The notes: generated by a model not told the origin, from the letters alone. A stretch of 64,000 nt of DNA from Bradyrhizobium yuanmingense (GCF_900094575.1 NZ_FMAE01000008.1:124001-188000), one strand, 5' to 3'; positions 26,907-36,318 are shown, counted from the first letter of the stretch. Translations and numbers: made by a program.

Positions 26907-27872
26907 TTACGGTTGTCGCAGCGGCGCAGTGGCATCAGGACTGTCAGTCGCACGCTCTGGTGCAAGCAGCCACACAGCTCCTCCGACGACGCCCACGATG
27001 AGATTGCCGAGCCCCAACAAGATCGATATTGCGAGCGCCTTGTCGGGTGCAATACCAACGAGACCGAGCGCTCCGACCATCGCTCCCTCGCGAATGCCCC
27101 ACCCTCCGATGGATAGCGGGACAGCGGCCGCCATAATTACCAGCGGAACGAGGATGAGTGCATCAAATGCGGACAGCCCGGCGTCCAATCCAATCGCGAG
27201 GGCATAACAAGCTGAAACGGTCAGAAGATGAACAACAATAGCCGACCCGAATAATGCTGTACGTCCTGCTCGCGCGAGTAGCGGAGCCTCGAGAAGTGCC
27301 GCAAATTGCAAGAGCCTTTCTGGAAGAACTGCAGTCACTCGGGCCGGCAAACGATTCAGCATTGTTAGGGCAATTGCGCCGAAGTATGCGCCAGCGAGAA
27401 TACCCAAGACGGCGAACAGCAAGACATTATCGTGGATGCGCGAGATCAAGAAGGGCGTTCCTGCCAGAATGAGGAAGCCGAGGGCCAGGAGGCCGATGAA
27501 CCGATCTGCGATAATGCTGCTAAGGGTTTGCGGCCACTGTATTCCATGCCGCCGCAACATCCATATGCGGATGGCTTCACCACCGGAGGGCAATACCTGA
27601 TTAAACCAGGCGCTGGCAATGAGGATGCGCCACCCAGCCAGCCACTTCAGAGATACGCCGATCGCGCGGAGGACCAGGATCCAGCGGTTGCACAGTACGA
27701 GCGTCTGCGCGAATAACAGCAAGATCGCTATCGCCAGGAGGTGCAATTTAACAGCGAGAAGGTCGGCCTTGAGTGACGAAAGATCCAAGTCGCGTGCGAT
27801 CAGAACGATGATGCCGGCCGAGACCATGAGCTTGGTCAGGACGACAATGATCTTCTTCCTGCCGAGCAGCAT
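26907..27872 (-). CDS. Flippase-like membrane protein (LPG synthase TM / UPF0104 family)
   Basis: The 321-residue protein has about eight transmembrane helices with family segments FNQVLPSGGEAIRIW, ADRFIGLLALGF and GGWGIREGAMVGALGLVG. It is a paralogue of the 42411 protein, but its first conserved loop is two residues shorter (SGGEA against SSVGGDA). Members are proposed to move lipid-linked molecules or act with glycosyltransferases. Codon use is less GC-rich than in neighbours, suggesting recent transfer. It precedes a C-methyltransferase gene, the same order as in the 42411-44778 pair. Confidence 0.85.
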   Translation of the reverse strand: MLLGRKKIIVVLTKLMVSAGIIVLIARDLDLSSLKADLLAVKLHLLAIAILLLFAQTLVLCNRWILVLRAIGVSLKWLAGWRILIASAWFNQVLPSGGEAIRIWMLRRHGIQWPQTLSSIIADRFIGLLALGFLILAGTPFLISRIHDNVLLFAVLGILAGAYFGAIALTMLNRLPARVTAVLPERLLQFAALLEAPLLARAGRTALFGSAIVVHLLTVSACYALAIGLDAGLSAFDALILVPLVIMAAAVPLSIGGWGIREGAMVGALGLVGIAPDKALAISILLGLGNLIVGVVGGAVWLLAPERATDSPDATAPLRQP

Positions 27873-28071
27873 CGTCAGCTCGTTCTACCCGTCATCAACC
27901 AGTTTCGTCCGGCAGCGCGTATCGGCCGAATGCGACCCGCCGGGCGGTGGTAATTGTGAGCCGCGGCACGAGCTCCGACGAGAATGAGGGGAAAGAACCA
28001 ATCCAACCGGTCCATCTCCAGAATACCCTGCTGTGACTCAAAAGTGTGCCAAGTACAAGGATCGTTGTAGT

Positions 28072-29831
28072 CTATCGAGCTCCTGAGCCAGAATCCTCGC
28101 AGGCCGGCGTGGGTAGAGCCAGCAGCCAGGCGGATCCGCGTACTCCAGGCCGGCGGCAAGGCGGCCGGTATTCTGCTCTTGGCAAGGGGACCGGCAGATC
28201 GTCCTTCAATTGGACGAGTTCGCCGCGACCTTGCGTGGCCGACGGCGCTTCCGTGAGGGCGGCCTTCATTAGTTCAACGAATCCGATGTTGTCGAGCTTC
28301 GGAATCCCCGGCTCAGCGCGATAGCGCCAGGTCTCTCGGCGTGGCGGGCAGGGAAAAAACTCGAGGTAAGAGACCGTGCAGTTGCCACTGAGGATGGCGC
28401 CAGGGTACTGAAAATCCCCGCAATAATCCGTATAGATAAACGACCTTTCGCGATTCTCATCCCGCAACATCATTTGCGCAACATTCATGTCACTGGCACC
28501 CAGACATCTGGACCGAAATGAGATAATCTCGCTGTTCTCAACTCGGAGCTTTACGACCTTTGGCTGGGGATCTGCAAGTAAGGCTGCCCGAACTTGCCGC
28601 TGCAGGTCTGCGCTGATCAGACCATCATACAGCAGCCATTTTGAATCTTGCGCCATCGCCAGTGCGAAGATCGCGATCAGTCCGCCCGCGGTAGCGGCGC
28701 GGAGGCGCGACGTCGGAATCATTTGTACAATGGTAGCCGCCAATATCAGTATGCCGACTTGCGAGGCGAAGAGTAGCCTCGATTCCCCCCTGGTCATGGC
28801 GCCATAAGTCCCAGTCAGGGCGAATGGCATAGCGCCAAGAAGGGCAATCGCGGCTCCCAACAGGAGCAACACCAGCACGCGTCTGATCGAGCCGCGACCC
28901 TCGAGCACCCAAGGTGTCCACAATGCTCTGGAAGAGAGGAGAGCGAATCCCGCAATTGCAACTAACGTCAGTGCCGTCCGGACAGAATGGCCCAGCAGTG
29001 CGGTCCCATGGGAGGCGGCATAGGATAGGCCCTCGGGAAAAGCCCGGAGGTGTTCCAGCAGCGAATTGCGGATGACGCTGAGGTCGTACATAAAGCCGTA
29101 TTGTCCCGCGTAGTGACCGCTTTTTCCCAGGATGGTCAGACGCAGTATGACCACCGCCGCGATCACTAGGTAGAACGGAGCAAGACGCACGAGCCTGCGT
29201 TTCCACGTTTCGGAGGTGGACCAGGTCAGCACGATGCGGAGCGGTTCAAGTGCGATCAGAACTTCCAACGACAGCGAGAAAAAGAGAGCAAACGGCGCCG
29301 TCCGTCGAAGTGCTCGAACCTTTGAATATGTCAGCGCGTAGGAAAGCAAATAGAGAGCAGGAAGAAGTCGTAGACTGCGTTGAGCGTCAGGCGGATTGCA
29401 TAAAATGGGCTGAGTAGGAATAGAGCCGTGGCAAGTGCAGCGATCCGTCTCGTATGTGATGATTGCAACAGGATGAAGTGGAGCAACAAGCCATTGACGA
29501 GATGGCAGCCCAGTCCGGCGAGCCGTGCGGCCACATCGGGAGTATTGTCCAAAAGCGCCACAAACAGCGTCATCGGGATTGCGAAGCCGGCGTGTGCCGA
29601 CTCCCACAGCACGCGAGCGACGCCAGCGGCACCTTGAGTCCAATAGATGTAGTACACAGTCCAATCGTCGCCGAAGACCTCACGCGCGAACAGCGCGGGC
29701 ACGGCCGTAACAAAGGCGAGAACCAGAGCGACGTAGACGTATCCAATGCCCGCCCGCTCCCGTTGTCGGAGAGCCGCAGCTTTCGGATCTACATTCGTGC
29801 GAGCATCGTCGAAACCGACGGGGGTGACCAT
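28072..29831 (-). pseudogene. Frameshifted GT-C-like membrane protein gene
   Basis: Two overlapping minus-strand frames encode one protein. The N-terminal frame (start 29831) runs through several helices and the GDDW loop and stops at about 29332. The rest is read in another frame down to 28072. Frame changes at CTGCTCTCTATTT (29360-29348): one extra base would join FFLL directly to LYLLSYALTY. The repaired product would be about 586 residues, close to the 587-residue protein at 21508, with the same Asp-Asp-Trp loop, multiple helices and soluble C-terminus. It is either a recent loss or a sequencing error. It is the last gene of the main operon. Confidence 0.75.
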
Positions 29832-29835
29832 GGTC

Positions 29836-30420
29836 CTAGGCTTTGCCTCGTTTGTTCAGATGCTCCGCGGCGAGCCTACCAATTCTTGTGACGTAGTCCT
29901 GCACCGCGGCAGCGTCGCTGCCATCAGGCGCCCAGTCGGGAAATGCCGTGCGCGAAGGATCGAACGGGCCGGCGGTGGTTTCGTGAAATACCAGCCATTC
30001 CGAGGTGATCAGGATCGAGTGGAAGACCTGTTCCGGCATGCGATAATAGCAGCGTTTGCCCTGACCGTAGGGCGCCATCTCGAGCACCTCGCGAATGCCG
30101 CCGTCGTCCTCGAAGATCACGACCTGCGCGGTCCCCTCGATCACGTGGAACGATTCAGGTTTGCCAAGGTGCTTGTGCGGCCGCACATAGGCTTCGCGAT
30201 GGTGCACGATCAGCATCTCGTGCAGTCCGGACGAAGGATCGGGATGCGTGCACAGCCGACTGCGCAGGCGCGGGTTGCCGGCGGCGATGCGCTTCAGCTC
30301 CGCGATCGTGGCATCGTCCGCGGTGACGATGGCATCGTCCGAATAGTACACTTCCGGATTTTGCGCGCGCAACGAGGTCGGCCGGTGCAGGCCTGCCTCA
30401 TTCGAAGAAGATGAACCCAT
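29836..30420 (-). CDS. WbuC family cupin-fold metalloprotein
   Basis: This cupin-fold protein has 194 residues. Metal-binding residues are visible in RPHKHLGKPESFHVIEG (two His, Glu) with a later FHSILI His. WbuC proteins occur in O-antigen clusters; their function is not established. The ATG overlaps the end of the methyltransferase gene by 23 bases, and the frameshifted membrane gene begins 4 bases after its stop, so it is inside the operon. Confidence 0.85.
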   Translation of the reverse strand: MGSSSSNEAGLHRPTSLRAQNPEVYYSDDAIVTADDATIAELKRIAAGNPRLRSRLCTHPDPSSGLHEMLIVHHREAYVRPHKHLGKPESFHVIEGTAQVVIFEDDGGIREVLEMAPYGQGKRCYYRMPEQVFHSILITSEWLVFHETTAGPFDPSRTAFPDWAPDGSDAAAVQDYVTRIGRLAAEHLNKRGKA

Positions 30421-31063
30421 GGTCGCCCCGATACCCGCATTTGTCGTAGATCCAGGCCCATGTTTGCGGGCCGTGGAAGCTCAGGCAGGTGAGCTGCCAG
30501 TAAAGCAGATTGGCCTTCTCGCGCTCGTTGCGGAAGGATTCGACCATCAGATATTTCGAGGTGCCGCGTCCGACGCGCTCGATCTCGGGCACCGCGCGGA
30601 ACACGTCCTCGAGCGGAAGGTTGTGCAGCACGCCGAGCGAGACGACGAGGTCGAAGCTGTGGTCGGGGTAGGGGAGCTCGACGGCGCTGCCGACCTTCAA
30701 ATGCGGCCGCACCTCCTCCTTGGCGTTGGCGATGCCATACTCGGAGATGTCGATGCCGGCGATCCTGAGATCGGGGACGAGCTGGGTGAACTCATAGAGC
30801 AGGTAGCCCTTGCCGCAGCCGACGTCGAGTACGCTCATGCCCGGTTTGATGCCGTAGCGATCGATCAGGGTCTGGGCGAGCGGGCGCCACCGTCCGTCAT
30901 AGCGATAGCCGCCGTAGCCGTAGCGCCGGTCGCCGTCCCAATAGTCGCGTCCCCATTGCCGCGCCACAGTGGCGGATTCCGCCTTGTCGTGCTCGACCAC
31001 GCGCTGGACGTAGTCCCGCCTCGTCGATGCGTGCATCGGCTGGAGCAGGTTGATCTCGGTCAT
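30398..31063 (-). CDS. Class I SAM-dependent methyltransferase
   Basis: The 221-residue protein has motif I VLDVGCGKGYLLYEF (about residues 76-90), IDISEYGI as motif II, and SFDLVVSLGVLHNLP as motif IV region. An unusual aromatic stretch (GRDYWDGDRRYGYGGY) precedes the SAM domain. It lies in the middle of the minus-strand glycan operon; the substrate is likely a sugar intermediate. The ATG at 31063 has only a weak ribosome site, consistent with coupling to upstream translation. Confidence 0.85.
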   Translation of the reverse strand: MTEINLLQPMHASTRRDYVQRVVEHDKAESATVARQWGRDYWDGDRRYGYGGYRYDGRWRPLAQTLIDRYGIKPGMSVLDVGCGKGYLLYEFTQLVPDLRIAGIDISEYGIANAKEEVRPHLKVGSAVELPYPDHSFDLVVSLGVLHNLPLEDVFRAVPEIERVGRGTSKYLMVESFRNEREKANLLYWQLTCLSFHGPQTWAWIYDKCGYRGDHGFIFFE

Positions 31064-31088
31064 GGGGGCCAACCGGTCCGCGGCATCA

Positions 31089-31481
31089 TCACAGGATAGT
31101 CGCGAACTTGTTGACGAGCAGGATGTCCTCGACGGCCTGGATGTCCTTCTGAGACGCCAGCGTGATCTCCTCGACCGCTGCATGGAGATCGCAGCCCTCG
31201 CGCAGCACGCGGTCGTAGATCTGCCGCCGCCGTGCTTCGTCGGGCGGCAGCATGAAAATGCTGTAGAGGATCAGCCCACGCAGCTGCGGCAGCTCGTCCA
31301 GAATGTCTTCCAGCACCATGTAGCTGCCGGGCATGGTGTGCTCGGCGGCGCTCAACAGATAGTGCAGGTTCTTGCGCCGCGCATAGTCGCGGATCACGAT
31401 GTTCTGGACGTGCTGCGGGGTGCGGCTGCCGTTCAGCGGCCTGGCGCCGATATAGCCGCGATGGCCGGCTCGCTCAGCCAT
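31089..31481 (-). CDS. Sporadic carbohydrate cluster protein (LIC12192-like, TIGR04323 type)
   Basis: The 130-residue protein contains HRGYIGARPLNGSRTPQHVQ, VIRDYARRKNLHYLLSA and EHTMPGSYMVLEDILDEL, which I recognise as the small LIC12192-type protein of sporadic carbohydrate clusters, first noted in Leptospira and scattered bacteria. No enzymatic function is known to me. The start overlaps the 2OG-oxygenase stop by 8 bases, so the two are coupled. The conserved Tyr-Ser-Ile-Phe-like core and absence of membrane segments suggest a small cytosolic enzyme. Confidence 0.8.
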   Translation of the reverse strand: MAERAGHRGYIGARPLNGSRTPQHVQNIVIRDYARRKNLHYLLSAAEHTMPGSYMVLEDILDELPQLRGLILYSIFMLPPDEARRRQIYDRVLREGCDLHAAVEEITLASQKDIQAVEDILLVNKFATIL

Positions 31482-32280
31482 GGAAGCCTCCCGGCAGCTT
31501 GTACTGCATCCCGACCCGGGTTGCGGGGCGCAGCAGGATCGGCTCGAAGAACTCGCCGAAGCGCTTGTCCGCGTAGGGCGACATGATGCTCTTGAAGCGG
31601 CAGTTCATGCTCCAGCGCGTGCCGGCTTCCTCGTTGACGCGATTGCCGTGCATCAGGGTCTGGTTGAACAGCATGACGTGACCGTAGGGAATCTCGATGA
31701 AGGTCGCGTGCGGCTTGATGGTCTTGTAGAGCTCTTCGGCGCTGCGCAAGGCCGCCATCCGGTCCTGCATCTCGCCGTTCAGGGACGGCGGCAGCAGATA
31801 CATCGATTTGGTCCGGCGGACATCGACCAGGGGCACCCACACCACGACCTCGAACGGCGAGTCGCCCGACCAGACGTCGGAATGGGTGGCGAGCAGCGAG
31901 GAGCTGTCGCCGGGAAGCTGGATGCTGAGATTGACGCGGCGCTGCATGCAGAGCTCGTTGCCGACGATGGTCTCGATCGTCGAGCGCGCCAGGCGGAAAT
32001 AGGTCGGGCGGAACCAGGGCTCGGCGTTGAGGCCGTTGAAGACGTGCAGCCGCAGGCCGTTGAGATCATCCACGCTCACCCGCGTGTGGATGGTGTCGAG
32101 CATCGCGTAGGGATCGTTGCTGTGCGGCAGCTTCAGATAGTCCGCCGCGAGCTCGGCAGCACGGCGCTGGATCCGGTCGAGCCCGGCGCGATCGTCGGCC
32201 GGGGTGGTGACGAAGCCATCATCGATGAAACGCTGCGCCAGCGCCTGCTCGTCGGCGTGCAGGAAGTCCGTGTCCGTCAT
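31474..32280 (-). CDS. Sporadic carbohydrate cluster 2OG-Fe(II) oxygenase-like protein
   Basis: The 268-residue protein has a double-stranded beta-helix pattern with a probable iron site: THSDVWSG (HxD) and HGNRVNEEAGTRWS, whose His and following Arg could hold iron and 2-oxoglutarate. This matches the phytanoyl-CoA dioxygenase-like oxygenase that accompanies the LIC12192-type protein. It likely hydroxylates or desaturates a sugar. The ATG overlaps the upstream DegT stop (ATGA). Confidence 0.82.
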   Translation of the reverse strand: MTDTDFLHADEQALAQRFIDDGFVTTPADDRAGLDRIQRRAAELAADYLKLPHSNDPYAMLDTIHTRVSVDDLNGLRLHVFNGLNAEPWFRPTYFRLARSTIETIVGNELCMQRRVNLSIQLPGDSSSLLATHSDVWSGDSPFEVVVWVPLVDVRRTKSMYLLPPSLNGEMQDRMAALRSAEELYKTIKPHATFIEIPYGHVMLFNQTLMHGNRVNEEAGTRWSMNCRFKSIMSPYADKRFGEFFEPILLRPATRVGMQYKLPGGFHG

Positions 32281-33395
32281 GCAAAATACTCCCGGGCGGT
32301 CGCGCAAATATAGCTGATGTCGGCGGCCGACAGGAACTGGTTGATGGGAAGCGTGAGGATCTGGTCCGCCTGCCGTTCCGTCACCGGGAACGCGCCGCGG
32401 CCATGGCCGAGATGCGCCGCTGCCGGCTGCAGATGGATCGGGACCGGATAATGGATCGCAGTCTCGATGCCCTTGTCGGCAAGATATTTCTGGAAATCGT
32501 TGCGACGCTCGGTCTGCACCACGAAGGTGTGGAAGGTGTTGAACTCGATGTTCCGGCAGGGCGGAATGAACAGGGGCAGCCCTGCGAGCTCGGCGCGGTA
32601 TTGCGCGGCGTTGCGCCGCCGGCGTTCGATCACGGAAGGAAGGTGGCGCAGGCGGATGCGCAGCACCTCGGCCTGGAGCGTGTCGAGCCGCGACACGATC
32701 CCCCATTCCTGGACGTCGCTGCGGTTGATCAGGCCGTGATTGCGCAGCCGGCGGATTCTTGCGGCAAGCTCGGCGTCGGCAGTGACGAGGAAGCCGGCAT
32801 CTCCGGCGGCATTGAGATTCTTCAAGGGGTGGGCGGAGAAGCAGCCGAAGGTGCCGATGGTGCCGCTCATCCGGCCATCATAGGTCGAACCGACCGCCTG
32901 GGCGCTGTCCTCGATCACGGCAAGCGCGTGCTTGGCAGCGATCGCCATCAGCGGAGCCATATCGGCCATGCGCCCGGTCAGATGCACCGGCATGATCGCC
33001 TTGGTCCGCGGCGTGACGGCAGCCTCGACCGCGGCCGGATCGATGTTCTGGTCCGGCAGCACGTCCGCAAACACCGGCGTGGCGCCGACCGCGATGATCG
33101 CGGCGGTCGAGGCCACGAACGAATTCGGCGGCGTGATCACCTCGTCGCCGGGACCGATGTCAAGCGCGCGCATGGCGAGGATCAGCGCGTCGGTGCCGGA
33201 GTTCAGCGTCACCACATGCGGCGAGCCGAGATAGGCCGACAATTCCTCCTCGAGCTTCCCGACCGCGGCGCCGCCGATGAAGTCGCCGCGGGAAAACACG
33301 CCCTCGACCGCCTGCAGGATCTCGGCGCGCTCTTCCTCGAACTGCGCGGGAAGATTGACGTAGCCGATGCGGCGGCGGCCGGTGTCAGCGTCCAT
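32277..33395 (-). CDS. DegT/DnrJ/EryC1/StrS family aminotransferase (1)
   Basis: The 372-residue PLP enzyme shows TLNSGTDALILAMRAL, IEDSAQAVGSTYDGR and FSAHPLKNLNAAGDAGF, where the Lys binds PLP. The late NEFNTFHTFVV-type strand and HYPVPIHLQ loop are normal for the family. Its start lies 11 bases inside the preceding aminotransferase gene. It would transfer an amino group to a keto-sugar nucleotide. It is clearly distinct from its neighbour, so two different positions or sugars may be aminated. Confidence 0.93.
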   Translation of the reverse strand: MDADTGRRRIGYVNLPAQFEEERAEILQAVEGVFSRGDFIGGAAVGKLEEELSAYLGSPHVVTLNSGTDALILAMRALDIGPGDEVITPPNSFVASTAAIIAVGATPVFADVLPDQNIDPAAVEAAVTPRTKAIMPVHLTGRMADMAPLMAIAAKHALAVIEDSAQAVGSTYDGRMSGTIGTFGCFSAHPLKNLNAAGDAGFLVTADAELAARIRRLRNHGLINRSDVQEWGIVSRLDTLQAEVLRIRLRHLPSVIERRRRNAAQYRAELAGLPLFIPPCRNIEFNTFHTFVVQTERRNDFQKYLADKGIETAIHYPVPIHLQPAAAHLGHGRGAFPVTERQADQILTLPINQFLSAADISYICATAREYFA

Positions 33396-34491
33396 GGCAG
33401 AACTTCCTGACGGTCTCGATGACGCGATCCTGCTGGGCGCGCGTCAGGTGCTGGTCGACCGGGAAGCTGATGACTTCCTTGGCGTGGCGATCGGTGACCG
33501 GGAACGTGCCCGGCGCGTAGCCGAGATGCTTCAGGCCTTCCTGCTGATACAGCGGGATAGGATAGTGGATCTTGGCCTCGATGCCATTGTCCAGGCAGTA
33601 CTTGTAGAGCTCGTCGCGGCGTTCGGCGAACACCATGTAGAGATGGTAGACGTGCTTCACGTTGGGACGGCGCGGCGGGATGCGCAGGCCGGGCAGGCCG
33701 GCGAGACCCGCATCGTAATAGGCCGCATTCTCGATCCTGCGGCGCGTGATCTCGCTGGTCTGGCCGATCAGCCAGTTGCCGACCACGGCCTGCAGGGAAT
33801 CGAGCCGCGAGTTGCAGCCGAGGATCGCGATCTCGTCGCGGTTCTTCATGCCGTGGTTGCGGATCAGGCGGAGCTTTTCGTTCATGCCGTCGTCATTGGT
33901 GACGACGACGCCGGCATCGCCCCAGACATTGAGGTTCTTGAGCGGATGCAGCGAGAAGCCGGCCGCGATGCCGTGGGTGCCGGAGCGTTTTCCCGCAAAC
34001 TCCGACAGGATGCCTTGGCAGGCGTCCTCGACCACCGGCAGGTTGTGGCGCTGCGCGATCGGCATCAGCTTGTCCATGTCGGTGACCTCGCCGGTCAACT
34101 GGACCGGCATGATCGCCTTGGTCTTCCCGGTGATGGCGGCCTCGACCTGGTCCACGTTCATGCAGAAGGAATCGTCGCAATCGACCAGGATGGGCGTCGC
34201 GCCGGTTTCCGCGATCGCGCCGACCGTGGCGATGAAGGTGTTCGCTGCGGTGATGACCTCGTCGCCATGACCGATGCCGAGCGCCTTGAGCGGCAGCTTG
34301 AGCGCGTCGGTGCCGGATCCGACGCCGATGGCGTGACGGACGCCGATCAATTCAGCGAAGCGCTTTTCGAATTCGGCGACGGGCTTGCCAAGGGTGAAGT
34401 CACCGGTCGCAACCAGCCGGCCGATCTCGGCGAGGATGGGTGCGGGATCCGCGAATTGCTCGAGCAGATAGGAATATCGAACGTCGTACAT
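33385..34491 (-). CDS. DegT/DnrJ/EryC1/StrS family aminotransferase (2)
   Basis: The 368-residue protein has GVGSGTDALKLPLKALGIG, VEDACQGILSEFAGK and SLHPLKNLNVWGDAG with the PLP Lys. ATG 34491 is supported by the normal N-terminus MYDVRYSYL; the frame continues upstream only as antisense to the transketolase gene. It starts 8 bases after the transketolase C-subunit gene. The pair with the next aminotransferase suggests two amino transfers or a heteromeric enzyme. Confidence 0.92.
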   Translation of the reverse strand: MYDVRYSYLLEQFADPAPILAEIGRLVATGDFTLGKPVAEFEKRFAELIGVRHAIGVGSGTDALKLPLKALGIGHGDEVITAANTFIATVGAIAETGATPILVDCDDSFCMNVDQVEAAITGKTKAIMPVQLTGEVTDMDKLMPIAQRHNLPVVEDACQGILSEFAGKRSGTHGIAAGFSLHPLKNLNVWGDAGVVVTNDDGMNEKLRLIRNHGMKNRDEIAILGCNSRLDSLQAVVGNWLIGQTSEITRRRIENAAYYDAGLAGLPGLRIPPRRPNVKHVYHLYMVFAERRDELYKYCLDNGIEAKIHYPIPLYQQEGLKHLGYAPGTFPVTDRHAKEVISFPVDQHLTRAQQDRVIETVRKFCHGR

Positions 34492-34499
34492 GTGGCCCG

Positions 34500-35459
34500 T
34501 CAGGTGGAATGAAGTTGAGGAGAGGGGGTGTGCGACGCGGCGAGCGCATGCTCGATCGAGGTCGCAATGGCGCCCGCGGAAAGCCCGTGCTTCTTCAGCA
34601 GCGAGTCCTGCGAGCCGTAATTGTGCATGAAGCGGTCCGGCAGCGACAGCCGCAGCATCGCGGGGAAACCGGAGCCGAGCTTGTCGATCAGCGCCTCCGC
34701 GACGGCGCTGCCGAGGCCGCCGGAGGGCACGTGCTCCTCCAGCGTGACCAAGAGTCTGGTGCCGCGGATCGCCTGCAGCAGCGCTGCGGTATCGAGCGGC
34801 TTCACGGTATGCATGTGCAGGATGCCGGCGCGAAGGCCTTGCGCGGCCAGCAGGTCGGCTGCGGCCAGCGCCCGCTGCAGCATGATGCCGGTGGTCACCA
34901 TGAGGACGTCGCCGGGCGGGCGCATCAGGATCGCTTTGCCGATCTCGAAGCCATGCTCGGCCTTGGACACAATGGCATCGCCGCCCTTGCCGAGCCGGAT
35001 GTAGATCGGGCCCTTCCAATCCAGCGTCTGCTCCATCATGCGCGCGGCCTCGTCGGCGTCGCACGGGCAGATCACCGTCATGTTGGGCAGCGCCCGCATG
35101 ATCGCGATGTCCTCGATCGCCTGGTGGGTGGGACCGAGCGGCGCATAGACGAGGCCACCGCCATTGGCGATCAGTCGCACCGGCAGATTGTGCAGGCAGA
35201 GATCGACCGCCACCTGCTCGTAGCAGCGGCGGGTGAGGAAGGTCGCGATGGTGTTGACGTAGGGCACGAAGCCCTCCATCGCCAGACCGGCCGACATGCC
35301 GATGATATGCGCTTCCGAGATGCCCTCGATCAGATGGCGCTTGGGAAACTCCTTGCTCATCGCACGCAGCGTGCCGGCGCCGGGATCGGAGCCGATGTAG
35401 AGCACACGCTCGTCGCGCGCGGCGAGCTTGTGGACCATGTTCATCGCGGTGTTGCGCAT
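34500..35459 (-). CDS. Transketolase, C-terminal subunit
   Basis: The 319-residue protein corresponds to the pyrimidine-binding and C-terminal domains of transketolase. IEGISEAHIIGMSAGLA holds the catalytic Glu (about residue 49) that activates thiamine diphosphate. GPTHQAIEDIAIMRALPNM is the typical following motif, and the C-terminal domain contains LVTLEEHVPSGGLGSAV. It needs the partner encoded 10 bases upstream. Split transketolases in sugar clusters move two-carbon ketol units, making longer or branched ketoses. Confidence 0.92.
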   Translation of the reverse strand: MRNTAMNMVHKLAARDERVLYIGSDPGAGTLRAMSKEFPKRHLIEGISEAHIIGMSAGLAMEGFVPYVNTIATFLTRRCYEQVAVDLCLHNLPVRLIANGGGLVYAPLGPTHQAIEDIAIMRALPNMTVICPCDADEAARMMEQTLDWKGPIYIRLGKGGDAIVSKAEHGFEIGKAILMRPPGDVLMVTTGIMLQRALAAADLLAAQGLRAGILHMHTVKPLDTAALLQAIRGTRLLVTLEEHVPSGGLGSAVAEALIDKLGSGFPAMLRLSLPDRFMHNYGSQDSLLKKHGLSAGAIATSIEHALAASHTPSPQLHST

Positions 35460-35469
35460 GGGGAGCCGA

Positions 35470-36318
35470 TCAAAAATCGCCGACGGCGACGCGAATGGCG
35501 TCGAGCTCGCTGTCGGTCAGCTTGTTCTTGTGATGCCAATCGGCATTGGATTCCGCAGCCGGAAGACCCTTGCCCTTGACGGTATGGCAGATGATGGCGG
35601 TGGGCTTGCCGGCAACGGCCGGAAGCTGCTTCAGCACGTTGCGCAGTGCGCCGACGTCGTGGCCGTTGACCTCCTGCACCGCGAAGCCGAAGCTGCGCCA
35701 CTTGTCCGCGAGCGGCTCCAGCGGCAGCACGTAGTCGGTTGGGCCGTAGCTCTGCAGCTTGTTGTAGTCGATCAGCGCGACCAGGTTGTCGAGGCCGTGC
35801 TTGGCGGCGCCCATCGCCGCTTCCCACACCGATCCCTCGTTGATCTCGCCGTCGCCGAGCAGCACGAAGGTGCGGTAGCTGCGCTCGCGCATGCGGGCGG
35901 CGAGCGCAAGGCCGACGCCGATTGAGAGGCCGTGTCCGAGCGCGCCGGTCGAGGCCTCGACGCCGGGCACCATGCCGTATTCGGGATGTCCGCCCAGAAT
36001 GCTGTCGGGACCGCAAAAGCCGTCCAGCTCCGACAGCGGGAAGAAGCCGCGGTCGGCCAACAGCGCATAGAGCGCCAGACATCCGTGTCCCTTGCTGAGG
36101 ATGGCGCGGTCGCGATCGGGATCGCCCGGGTTCTTCGGGTCGATCCGCAGCACGTCGTCGTAGAGCACGCGGACCATCTCGATCAGCGACAGGGCTGGCC
36201 CGACATGGCCGCGTCCTGCCGAGCGGACCGAACCGAGCACCAGGCGGCGCAAATAAAGGCTCCGCTCGTCCAGCGTGCAGGTGAGAGCAGCTTCAGCGTG
36301 GGGTGAGATCTGGATCAC
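35470..36318 (-). CDS. Transketolase, N-terminal subunit
   Basis: The 282-residue protein has the diphosphate-binding domain: RSAGRGHVGPALS near the N-terminus, SKGHGCLALYA, GALGHGLSIGVGLALA and the thiamine motif GDGEINEGSVWEAA with the later Asn. GTG 36318 is the nearest start that keeps the helix before LDERSLYLRRL; it overlaps the kinase gene by 26 bases. An ATG at 36369 is possible. Together with the next gene it makes one complete transketolase. Confidence 0.9.
   Translation of the reverse strand: MIQISPHAEAALTCTLDERSLYLRRLVLGSVRSAGRGHVGPALSLIEMVRVLYDDVLRIDPKNPGDPDRDRAILSKGHGCLALYALLADRGFFPLSELDGFCGPDSILGGHPEYGMVPGVEASTGALGHGLSIGVGLALAARMRERSYRTFVLLGDGEINEGSVWEAAMGAAKHGLDNLVALIDYNKLQSYGPTDYVLPLEPLADKWRSFGFAVQEVNGHDVGALRNVLKQLPAVAGKPTAIICHTVKGKGLPAAESNADWHHKNKLTDSELDAIRVAVGDF

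Noticed and set aside
27875..28159. Small minus-strand frame of 94 codons beside the frameshifted gene
   Set aside because: It partly overlaps the end of the GT-C-like gene and has no recognisable motif; it could be a remnant but cannot be supported.
29331..29664. Programmed frameshift instead of mutation in the GT-C-like gene
   Set aside because: No slippery heptamer with a downstream pseudoknot was seen; a one-base deletion explains the data more simply.
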